A stretch of 43,560 nucleotides of DNA from JALOAT01 sp041687015 (GTDB lineage: Bacteria; Pseudomonadota; Gammaproteobacteria; Thiohalomonadales; Thiohalomonadaceae). The stretch covers positions 1 to 43,560 of the forward strand of contig JAWLCT010000025.1 in NCBI GenBank assembly GCA_041687015.1. The letters are read 5' to 3'. The position numbers and the translations under genes were made by a program. This document shows, piece by piece, positions 9,564 through 16,668 of the stretch (position 1 is its first letter; the number at the start of each line of letters is the position of its first letter). The notes below the pieces were generated by a model. The model saw only the letters and a list, made by a program, of their open reading frames with translations. It was not told the origin of the DNA and made no database searches.

Positions 9564-10262
9564 ATGCAGACCCGCTGCCCGCGCTGCCGCACCACCTTCC
9601 GCGTTCGCGCGGACCAACTGGCCGCTGCGGCCGGCAAAGTGCGGTGCGGGGCTTGCCAGAGCGTGTTCGATGCACGCATGTACCGGCTGGGTGCGCCGGC
9701 CGCGAACCCGCCACCGGCCGCAGCGATGCCCGCGCCGCGCCCGACGCGGCTTCCGGATTTGGATTTCGCCACACGGCACCCCGCGCCGCAGCCAAGCGGC
9801 TGGTCGACCATGGCCTGGACCGCGCTCAATTTCGTGCTGATCCTGCTGTTGGTCGGTCAGTACGCCTGGCATCACCGCGGGACCTTCGCCGCCCAGCCTG
9901 CCTTGCGCCCCGCCATGGAGGGGCTTTGCGTCGTGGCCCGCTGCACGCTGCCGCCTTGGCGCGATATCGCCGCGCTCGAACTCACCTCGCGAAACGTGCA
10001 AAGCCATCCCCGCTTCGACAAGGCCCTGCTGGTCGACGCCACCTTCATCAATCACGCGCCGCTGGCCCAGCCCTATCCGGATCTGCAGGTCACCTTTTTG
10101 GATACGGAAGAACGGCCCATCGCCAGCCGCCGCTTCACACCGGCCGAGTATCTGTCCCCCCCCACCCACGCCCCGCTCGCGCCCGGCGCCGAAGCCCACG
10201 CGGTGCTGGAAATCCTCGATCCCGGTGATCGCGCCTTCGGCTACGAGTTCGCATTCCGCTGA
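9564..10262 (+). CDS. Zinc-ribbon (MJ0042) / DUF3426 single-pass membrane protein
   Basis: 232 residues from the ATG at 9564, 14 bases after prmA. An N-terminal zinc ribbon (C5, C8, C28, C31) is followed by a Pro/Ala-rich linker, one transmembrane helix (about 84-102) and a C-terminal DUF3426 domain of about 120 residues predicted to lie outside the inner membrane. It contains RCTLPPW and the conserved 'LLVDATFINHA...PYPDLQVTFLD' segment. This gene commonly sits between prmA and dusB-fis in this group; its function is unknown. The zinc ribbon is cytosolic, so it could relay a signal across the membrane, but that is only a guess. Confidence 0.88.
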   Translation: MQTRCPRCRTTFRVRADQLAAAAGKVRCGACQSVFDARMYRLGAPAANPPPAAAMPAPRPTRLPDLDFATRHPAPQPSGWSTMAWTALNFVLILLLVGQYAWHHRGTFAAQPALRPAMEGLCVVARCTLPPWRDIAALELTSRNVQSHPRFDKALLVDATFINHAPLAQPYPDLQVTFLDTEERPIASRRFTPAEYLSPPTHAPLAPGAEAHAVLEILDPGDRAFGYEFAFR

Positions 10263-10359
10263 AATGTGATCCCGTTGTGTCACAAGCAGTTGCCGCCACT
10301 GCCGCGAAAGAACATTAGCTACTGGTGATGCAAATCCGTCGCGAACGCGCGATTGGATT

Positions 10360-10387
10360 TTGAGCACACGCCGCGGTGCTTTATCAT
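10360..10387 (+). promoter_or_regulatory. Probable promoter of dusB-fis
   Basis: -35 TTGAGC (10360-10365), 16-base spacer, -10 TATCAT (10382-10387), about 35 bases ahead of the dusB ATG. In enterobacteria this operon is driven by a strongly growth-regulated promoter; here the assignment is by sequence match only. Confidence 0.55.
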
Positions 10388-10421
10388 TGCCGGTCCCGTT
10401 TGCGGTGACTCCCCCTCTCCG

Positions 10422-11408
10422 ATGCGCATCGGCCCGTACGAGCTCAAGAACAACCTGGTGCTCGCGCCCATGGCAGGCGTGACCGATCGCCCATTCCGGC
10501 TGCTGTGCCGCGCCATGGGCGCAGGACTCGCCGTGTCCGAAATGGTGTCTTCCAATTCGCTGCTCTACGGCAGTGAAAAGACCAAGCGCCGCGCCGATCA
10601 CGAGGGAGAGCCCGAACCGCGTTCTGTGCAAATCATGGGCGCAGACCCGGCCATGATGGCCGACGCGGCCCGCTACAACGTGGCAAACGGGGCGCAGATC
10701 ATCGATATCAACATGGGCTGCCCGGCCAAGAAGGTGTGTAACGTCATGGCGGGTTCCGCGCTGCTGCGCGACGAGGCCCTGGTGGCACGCATTCTCGAAG
10801 CCGTGGTCTCGGCAGTGGACGTTCCGGTGACGCTCAAGATCCGCACCGGCTGGGACACCCAGAGCCGCAACGCCGTGAAGGTGGCACGCATCGCCGAGCA
10901 GGCCGGCATCCAGTGTCTGGCCATTCACGGCCGCACCCGCGCCGACGGCTACAGCGGCGAGGCTGAGTACGACACCATCCGCGCGGTAAAGCAAAGCGTG
11001 CGCCTGCCGGTCATCGCCAACGGCGATATCACCACACCCGACAAGGCCAAGGCGGTGCTCGACCATTCCGGAGCCGATGGCGTGATGATCGGCCGTGCTG
11101 CCCAGGGCCGGCCGTGGATCTTCCGCGAAGTGGAGCATTTTCTAAGAACGGGCGAACGGCTGCCCGAGCCGCCGGTGTCGCAGATTCGCGACATCCTGCT
11201 CGCCCACCTGGAAAACCTCTATGCGTTCTACGGCGAGCGCACCGGACTGCTGGTCGCACGCAAGCACATCTCGTGGTACAGCAAGGGCCAGCGCCAGGGC
11301 GCCCTGTTCCGCCAGGCGGTGAACCAGGTGGAAACCACGCAGCAACAGATTTCGATGGTCAGAGAATTTTTTGACCGCATTATCGAAGGGGAGGAGTTGG
11401 CCGCATGA
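10422..11408 (+). CDS. dusB: tRNA-dihydrouridine synthase B
   Basis: 328-residue flavoenzyme that reduces a uridine in the tRNA D-loop to dihydrouridine using NADPH and FMN. The start at 10422 (MRIGPYELKNNLVLAPMAG) matches the family. The motifs LAPMAGVTDRPFR, INMGCPAKKVCN with the catalytic Cys, IHGRTRADGYSG and VIANGDI are present. Its stop TGA overlaps the ATG of fis (ATGA at 11405-11408), the classic dusB-fis operon arrangement. Confidence 0.98.
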   Translation: MRIGPYELKNNLVLAPMAGVTDRPFRLLCRAMGAGLAVSEMVSSNSLLYGSEKTKRRADHEGEPEPRSVQIMGADPAMMADAARYNVANGAQIIDINMGCPAKKVCNVMAGSALLRDEALVARILEAVVSAVDVPVTLKIRTGWDTQSRNAVKVARIAEQAGIQCLAIHGRTRADGYSGEAEYDTIRAVKQSVRLPVIANGDITTPDKAKAVLDHSGADGVMIGRAAQGRPWIFREVEHFLRTGERLPEPPVSQIRDILLAHLENLYAFYGERTGLLVARKHISWYSKGQRQGALFRQAVNQVETTQQQISMVREFFDRIIEGEELAA

Positions 11409-11659
11409 CCAACAGAAAAACCAACGGTGCCATCGGACTCAACGGCCACGTCAGGGCCGCCCTGGATCGCTATTTCGCCGATCTGGACGGACACGCTCCC
11501 GGCAATCTCTATGGCCTGCTGCTCAGCGAAGTGGAACGGCCTCTGCTGGAAACCGTGCTCGCCCACACCGGCGGCAACCAGACCCGCGCCGCGGAAGTCC
11601 TCGGCATCAACCGCGGCACCCTGCGCAAAAAACTCCAGCAATACGGCCTGGACCAATGA
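11405..11659 (+). CDS. fis: DNA-binding protein Fis
   Basis: 84-residue nucleoid-associated protein that bends DNA and controls ribosomal RNA and other growth-related promoters. The C-terminal helix-turn-helix (GGNQTRAAEVLGINRGTLRK, about residues 58-77) is canonical. The N-terminal arm is shorter than in E. coli (98 residues) and its beta-hairpin region differs, as is usual outside the Enterobacterales. It is translationally coupled to dusB by a four-base overlap. Confidence 0.97.
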   Translation: MTNRKTNGAIGLNGHVRAALDRYFADLDGHAPGNLYGLLLSEVERPLLETVLAHTGGNQTRAAEVLGINRGTLRKKLQQYGLDQ

Positions 11660-11676
11660 GCACGGTCGGGGTTTGA

Positions 11677-11763
11677 AACGCGAAGGTCGCGGAGGCGCGG
11701 GGGCGCGGAGGAAAGCAAATACTGTTGTTTCTCTACGCCCCCGTGCTCCGCGTTCTGTGCGTT
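11677..11763. repeat. Imperfect palindromic repeat between fis and purH
   Basis: The left arm AACGCGAAGG-TCGCGGAGG-CGCGGGGGCG (from 11677) pairs imperfectly with the right arm ending at 11763, whose reverse complement reads AACGCACAGAACGCGGAGC and on to CACGGGGGCG. The loop is A/T rich (around CAAATACTGTTG). It is of the same general style as the CCACGGAG repeat near 5.3 kb and probably a member of a dispersed intergenic family. Confidence 0.65.
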
Positions 11764-11792
11764 AACACAGCATTTGAGAAAAAGGAAATGCA

Positions 11793-13355
11793 ATGAACAA
11801 GATCCAGCGTGCACTGATCAGCGTCTCGGACAAGACCGGCGTTCTCGACTTCGCCCGCGAGCTGGCCGGTATGGGCGTCGAGATCCTCTCCACCGGCGGC
11901 ACGGCGAAGCTGTTGGCCGACAACGGCGTAAACGTCGTAGAGGTTTCTGATTACACGGGCTTTCCCGAGATGATGGACGGGCGGGTGAAGACGCTGCATC
12001 CCAAGGTGCACGGCGGTCTGCTCGGCCGACGTGGCCAGGATGAAGCGGTGATGACCGAGCACGGCATCAAGCCCATCGACTTGGTGGTGGTCAATCTGTA
12101 TCCCTTCGACGCCACCGTGGCCAAGCCCGACTGCACGCTGGAGGACGCCATCGAGAACATCGACATCGGCGGCCCTACCATGCTGCGTGCCGCAGCCAAG
12201 AACCACGCTGCCGTCACCGTAGTGGTGGATGCGGCGGATTACGGCCGTGTGCTGGCGGAGATGCGCACCAACGGCGGCGCGGTCTCGGATGCCACGCGTT
12301 TCGATCTGGCGGTGAAGACCTTCGAACACACCGCGCGCTATGACGGGGCCATTGCCAATTATCTGGGCGCCATCGTCGAGAACGGCAAGGCCGAGGGTTT
12401 CCCGCGCACCTTCAATGTGCAGTACGTGAAGGCACAGGGCATGCGCTATGGCGAGAATCCGCACCAGCAGGCGGCGTTCTACGTCAGCCGCGGCGCCAAG
12501 GAAGCCTCGGTAGCCACCGCGCGCCAGTTGCAGGGCAAGGAACTGTCGTACAACAACATCGGCGATACGGATGCCGCGCTCGAGTGTGTGAAGCAGTTTG
12601 ACGAAGGCGCAGCCTGCGTGATCGTCAAGCATGCCAACCCCTGTGGCGTCGCCGTGGGCAGCAGCCTGCTCGAGGCCTACGACCGCGCCTACCAGACCGA
12701 TCCCGAATCCGCCTTCGGCGGCATCATCGCCTTCAACCGGGAACTGGATGCGGAAACCGCCAAGGCCATCGTGGAGCGCCAGTTCGTGGAAGTGATCATC
12801 GCACCCAAGGTGTCGGCCGCCGCCAGCGAAATCGTCGCCGCCAAGAAAAATGTGCGTCTGCTGGAGTGCGGCGAGTGGCCGAAGCAGAGCGCAGCGCGCC
12901 TCGACTACAAGAAGGTCAGCGGCGGTTTGCTGGTGCAGGATGCGGATCTCGCGCTGCACGGCGAACTCAAGGTAGTCACCAAACGTGTCCCCAGCGAGCA
13001 GGAAATGCGTGACCTGCTGTTCGCCTGGCGCGTGGCGAAATTCGTGAAGTCCAATGCCATCGTCTACGCCAAGGGCGATATGACCATCGGCGTAGGTGCC
13101 GGCCAGATGAGCCGCGTGAATTCCGCCCGTATCGCCGCCATCAAGGCGGAGCATGCCAATCTGGAGGTACGCGGTTCTGTGATGGCCTCTGATGCCTTCT
13201 TCCCGTTCCGCGACGGCATCGATGCCGCGGCTGCCGCGGGCATCACCGCCGTTATCCAGCCGGGCGGTTCCATGCGTGACGAGGAAGTCATCGCTGCCGC
13301 CGACGAACACGACATGGCGATGGTATTCACCGGCATGCGCCACTTCCGTCACTGA
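11793..13355 (+). CDS. purH: Bifunctional AICAR transformylase / IMP cyclohydrolase
   Basis: 520-residue enzyme that catalyses the last two steps of de novo purine synthesis. The N-terminal cyclohydrolase (MGS-like) domain starts ALISVSDKTGVLDFAREL and includes the STGGTAKLL loop and GRVKTLHPKVHGG. The C-terminal transformylase domain has the catalytic Lys-His in VIVKHANPCGVAVG (about residue 270) and ends MVFTGMRHFRH. The length matches the family. The ribosome-binding site AAGGAAA precedes the ATG at 11793. purD lies 5.5 kb downstream rather than directly next to it, with a chemoreceptor, a phosphoesterase and a sulfatase-fold gene between. Confidence 0.98.
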   Translation: MNKIQRALISVSDKTGVLDFARELAGMGVEILSTGGTAKLLADNGVNVVEVSDYTGFPEMMDGRVKTLHPKVHGGLLGRRGQDEAVMTEHGIKPIDLVVVNLYPFDATVAKPDCTLEDAIENIDIGGPTMLRAAAKNHAAVTVVVDAADYGRVLAEMRTNGGAVSDATRFDLAVKTFEHTARYDGAIANYLGAIVENGKAEGFPRTFNVQYVKAQGMRYGENPHQQAAFYVSRGAKEASVATARQLQGKELSYNNIGDTDAALECVKQFDEGAACVIVKHANPCGVAVGSSLLEAYDRAYQTDPESAFGGIIAFNRELDAETAKAIVERQFVEVIIAPKVSAAASEIVAAKKNVRLLECGEWPKQSAARLDYKKVSGGLLVQDADLALHGELKVVTKRVPSEQEMRDLLFAWRVAKFVKSNAIVYAKGDMTIGVGAGQMSRVNSARIAAIKAEHANLEVRGSVMASDAFFPFRDGIDAAAAAGITAVIQPGGSMRDEEVIAAADEHDMAMVFTGMRHFRH

Positions 13356-13365
13356 TTCGCTTCAG

Positions 13366-13408
13366 CGCTGCAGGAGCGCGGCCCCATCACAGGCCGGCTC
13401 CTGCAGCG
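13366..13408 (+). terminator. Long hairpin after purH (terminator or REP-like element)
   Basis: Twelve-base perfect arms CGCTGCAGGAGC (13366-13377) and GCTCCTGCAGCG (13397-13408) around a 19-base GC-rich loop, 11 bases after the purH stop. There is no good T tract, so it could equally be a REP-type palindrome of the 'GCAGGAGC' kind. Confidence 0.5.
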
Positions 13409-13499
13409 TTCCTCTGTAGACGCCCTCTCCCTGGGCCACGCTTGTGCCCCAACGCCTCGGGCCGTTCCCTAAATCTTGCGCGGACGCTTGTACCCTTCG

Positions 13500-13534
13500 C
13501 AGCACACGTAAGAATGTCCCTGCACAGCACACGT
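13500..13534. repeat. Two perfect 10-base direct repeats CAGCACACGT
   Basis: Copies at 13500-13509 and 13525-13534, 25 bases apart start to start, located 22-56 bases ahead of the chemoreceptor start codon. The spacing is about two and a half helical turns. They could be a regulator's paired site or chance; no known consensus was recognised. Confidence 0.4.
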
Positions 13535-13555
13535 GCCTTTCTCTAAACAGCATCC

Positions 13556-15190
13556 ATGAACGCATTCAAGCATTTGTCGATCCGGACCAGGCTGATTCTT
13601 CTTCTCACGGTTGCCGGTCTCGGACTCATCGCCGTCCAGGCGGCCACCCTGCTGCATGGCCGTGCGCAACTCATGACCGAAAAGGAAGTGCAGACCCGTG
13701 CGCTCGTCGAGGTGGCGAGCCGGGTGCTCAACTACTATCACGACCTCGCAAGCCGGGGCCTTTTGGCCGAACCGGAGGCCAAGCGCATCGCCGCCGATGT
13801 GATCGGCGCCATGCGTCATTCAGGCGAGGAATATTTCTGGATAAATGACATGGACGGGCTGATGGTGATGCACCCGTTCAAGCCGGAACTCGCCGGCAAG
13901 TCCGTGACCGAATTGCGCGACCCCGCCGGCAAGTACATGTTCCGCGAGTTCGTCGATGTGGCGCGACGTCACGGCAGTGGAACCGTCGCCTACCAGTGGC
14001 CCAAGCCGGGCCAGCAGCGCCCCGAACCCAAGGTGTCCTACGTGAAGCACTTTGGTCCCTGGGGCTGGATCGTGGGCACCGGCGTGTACGTGAGTGACGT
14101 GCAGCAAACATTCCTGCGCAACATGCTGAACGGCGGCATCAGCCTGGCGGTCTTGCTGGCCGTGCTGGTCACGCTGTCCTTGCTGATCATCACCAGCATT
14201 TTGCGCCCGCTGTCCCGCACCACCGCGGCCATGGAAGACATCGCGTCGGGGGAAGGCGATCTCACCTGTCGTCTGCCTGCGGATGGCAACGATGAATTGG
14301 CCAAGCTGGCCCAGGCGTTCAACCACTTCGTCGCGAAAGTGCAGAAAGTGATGCGCCAGGTGGGCGATGCCACCCTGCATGTCGCCAGTGCGGCGGAGGA
14401 GTTGTCGGTGACGGTCAACGGCACGCGCGAGGCGGTACGGCGGCAGCAGAGCGAGACCGACCAGGTGGCCACGGCCATGAATGAAATGGCCGCCACGGTG
14501 CAGGAAGTGGCGCGCAGCGCGTCCCACACCGCCCAGTCGGCGCAGCAGGCCGACAGTGCCGCGGCGGATGGCAGCCGCCTGGTGCGCGAAGCACGCGGCG
14601 CCATCACTACGCTGTCATCGGAAATCGAGACCACCGCCGGTGCCGTCACCGAACTGGAGCAGGAGGTGGAGAACATCGGCACGGTATTGGACGTCATCCG
14701 CGGCATTGCCGAGCAAACCAATCTGCTCGCCCTCAACGCCGCCATCGAGGCCGCCCGCGCCGGCGAACAGGGGCGCGGTTTCGCCGTGGTGGCCGATGAA
14801 GTGCGCACCCTGGCGGCGCGCACCCAGGATGCCACCCAGGAGATCCGCGGCATGATCGATTCACTACGCTCGGGCGCCCATCATGCGGTGCAGGCCATGG
14901 GTGCCAGCCGTGAATTGACATCGCAAACCGTGGAAAAGGCCGAGGCGGCCGCCCGCGCATTGGATGAGATCGTGCCGACGGTCGCGCGCATATCGGACAT
15001 GAGCGCACAGATCGCCAGCGCCACCGAGGAACAGGAGGCGGTGGCCAAGGAAATCGATCGCAACGTAACGGAAATCGCCGGCGGCGCGGAGCAGGCCGCC
15101 GCCTCCACGGAGGAAGTGACGCGCGCCAGCGCCAGCCTCGCCCAGCTCAGTGAAGAGTTGCGTTCGCTGGTGGGTCAGTTCAAGTACTGA
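13556..15190 (+). CDS. Methyl-accepting chemotaxis protein with a single-Cache sensor
   Basis: 544 residues. TM1 (about 12-30) is followed by a periplasmic sCache_2-type domain (about 35-185, with EEYFWINDMDGLMVMHPFKP and the closing VSYVKHFGPWGWIVGTGVYV), TM2 (about 192-214), a HAMP linker (about 214-268) and a cytoplasmic signalling coiled coil. The CheA/CheW-contact tip is IAEQTNLLALNAAIEAARAG plus EQGRGFAVVADEVRTLA. There is no C-terminal NWETF-type CheR tether. sCache_2 receptors often sense small organic acids, but the ligand cannot be read from sequence. No che genes or flagellar genes lie nearby. Confidence 0.95.
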   Translation: MNAFKHLSIRTRLILLLTVAGLGLIAVQAATLLHGRAQLMTEKEVQTRALVEVASRVLNYYHDLASRGLLAEPEAKRIAADVIGAMRHSGEEYFWINDMDGLMVMHPFKPELAGKSVTELRDPAGKYMFREFVDVARRHGSGTVAYQWPKPGQQRPEPKVSYVKHFGPWGWIVGTGVYVSDVQQTFLRNMLNGGISLAVLLAVLVTLSLLIITSILRPLSRTTAAMEDIASGEGDLTCRLPADGNDELAKLAQAFNHFVAKVQKVMRQVGDATLHVASAAEELSVTVNGTREAVRRQQSETDQVATAMNEMAATVQEVARSASHTAQSAQQADSAAADGSRLVREARGAITTLSSEIETTAGAVTELEQEVENIGTVLDVIRGIAEQTNLLALNAAIEAARAGEQGRGFAVVADEVRTLAARTQDATQEIRGMIDSLRSGAHHAVQAMGASRELTSQTVEKAEAAARALDEIVPTVARISDMSAQIASATEEQEAVAKEIDRNVTEIAGGAEQAAASTEEVTRASASLAQLSEELRSLVGQFKY

Positions 15191-15197
15191 TGGCGTC

Positions 15198-15219
15198 CCC
15201 GGCCCGCACGCGGGCCGGG
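15198..15219. terminator. GC-rich hairpin between convergent genes
   Basis: CCCGGCCCGC (15198-15207) / GCGGGCCGGG (15210-15219) in the 35-base gap between the chemoreceptor and the phosphoesterase. It has no T tract on either side, so its role as a shared terminator is plausible but not certain. Confidence 0.45.
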
Positions 15220-15225
15220 ATCGCG

Positions 15226-16560
15226 TTACCTGCAGGCGCCAGGACGGGGATTTCCGCGGCCCTTGACCAGGGTGAAGCTGTCGAGCACCGCGCCCGTATC
15301 GTCGATGAAGCGCGCATCCAGACGTGCGCCCTCCACGTCCACGATCATGGAGCCGAGGCGGCGCGCCGAGGTCGCCATGGCCGGGTGCTCGAAATCCCCC
15401 GAGTTCACCTTGGACGACGACCCCACCACCGCATAGATCGCACCTTCGTGTGCCCCGCCTGCCAGGGAGGGTTTCTCGAACACGGCAGCGTCGCCGCCAC
15501 GCATCACCACCATGCCGGGCGCCAGCGTGGCGGAATCGCCGTAATGACAAGCCAGCAGATGGGAACGCTCGTAGGAATGGCTGTGACCGGAAAGGACCAG
15601 ATCCACGCCGGCGGCCTCCAGCAGGGGCAATGCGTTCTCGCGCATGTCGCGCATACGCCCGCCGCTGTCACCCGGGTCATCGGACGCGTGGCTGGCATCG
15701 GTGTAGGGCGGGTGGTGCATGACGGCGATGAGCCAGGGCAACCGGTTCGCGGCCAGGTCTTCCCGCAGCCAGCGCAGCATGCGTCCATTCACCGCGCGGT
15801 CGCTGGCTTCGGAATCCAGCACCACCACGTGCACCGGTCCCACATCGAACGCATACCAGTGCTCGGTACCGGAGGCCAGGCCGCCCGCCTCGCCCCGCTC
15901 GGGCAGGGTGAAAATGTCGAAGTACGCCCAGCGGCGCGCGTCGTGATTGCCGTAGGCGGGCCATATCATGAAAGAGCGCAAGAGCGCCGCATACGGTTCG
16001 AACCACGCGGCCTGATACTGCGGATTGGACCCGGAAGTGTACGCGTTGTCGCCCAGCGCCAGCCCTGCATCGAACAACGGGCGATCACCGCGCGGATGCC
16101 GTGCCATCCAATTCAACGCGGCATCACGCACGGCCCGCTGTCCCGGACCCGGTTTGCCTGAGTCGCCGATCACCCAGAAACGCACGGGCTGTGCCGCACC
16201 GGCGGGCGGCGGCGTGTGGAAGGCGATCGGCTCGCCGTCGTCGATGGTGTAAAAATAACGCGTGTCCGGCTGCAGCCCCGACAGCACCACTTCATGCTCG
16301 CGTCCGTGACCGTCGGCAGCGCTGTGTTGCAGGCGCCCCGGGGCCAACCCGTAATGCACGCGGCCTTCGCCCGGCGTTTGCGTCTGCCAGCGCACGGTCA
16401 CCTCGGTAGGCGTCAGACGCTGCAGGTAAGGGCCGCGGTCACCGGTGTAAAGGCTTTCCCAGGCCACCTGTGAGAGCCTGCCGGCTCCCACCAGGGACAG
16501 GAAAACGACGAAATAGAGAAGCCAGCGTAACGGACGTCGGGGCCAAAGGTGTCTTAGCAT
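15226..16560 (-). CDS. Purple-acid-phosphatase-like metallophosphoesterase, membrane-anchored or secreted
   Basis: 444 residues from the ATG at 16560, preceded by an AGGAG site. A hydrophobic segment (about 11-28) is a signal peptide or anchor. A fibronectin-III-like N-terminal domain (PYLQRLTPTEVTVRWQTQTP, then YFYTIDDGEPIAFHTPP) leads to the calcineurin-type catalytic domain. Its metal motifs are in order: VIGDSGKPG, GLALGDNAYTSG, PAYGNHDARR, AVMHHPPYTDA and LSGHSHSYER. This is the layout of purple acid phosphatases that hydrolyse phosphomonoesters outside the cytoplasm. It lies divergent from an LTA-synthase-like gene (108 bases between start codons), which suggests linked envelope phosphate metabolism. 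The substrate is unknown. Confidence 0.9.
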   Translation of the reverse strand: MLRHLWPRRPLRWLLYFVVFLSLVGAGRLSQVAWESLYTGDRGPYLQRLTPTEVTVRWQTQTPGEGRVHYGLAPGRLQHSAADGHGREHEVVLSGLQPDTRYFYTIDDGEPIAFHTPPPAGAAQPVRFWVIGDSGKPGPGQRAVRDAALNWMARHPRGDRPLFDAGLALGDNAYTSGSNPQYQAAWFEPYAALLRSFMIWPAYGNHDARRWAYFDIFTLPERGEAGGLASGTEHWYAFDVGPVHVVVLDSEASDRAVNGRMLRWLREDLAANRLPWLIAVMHHPPYTDASHASDDPGDSGGRMRDMRENALPLLEAAGVDLVLSGHSHSYERSHLLACHYGDSATLAPGMVVMRGGDAAVFEKPSLAGGAHEGAIYAVVGSSSKVNSGDFEHPAMATSARRLGSMIVDVEGARLDARFIDDTGAVLDSFTLVKGRGNPRPGACR

Positions 16561-16668
16561 CGGGGATCTCCTGCGCGAGGGCGCATTTTCCCCCAAAGTG
16601 TGAGCACGAAAAAAGGCCAATAGAGGGCTCGTGATATACTGCGCGGCTCAATTTGCGTGGTTCTTCTC

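Noticed and set aside
11733..13352. 539-codon minus-strand frame opposite purH
   Set aside because: Low-complexity His/Gly-rich translation without motifs, antisense to an unambiguous purH.
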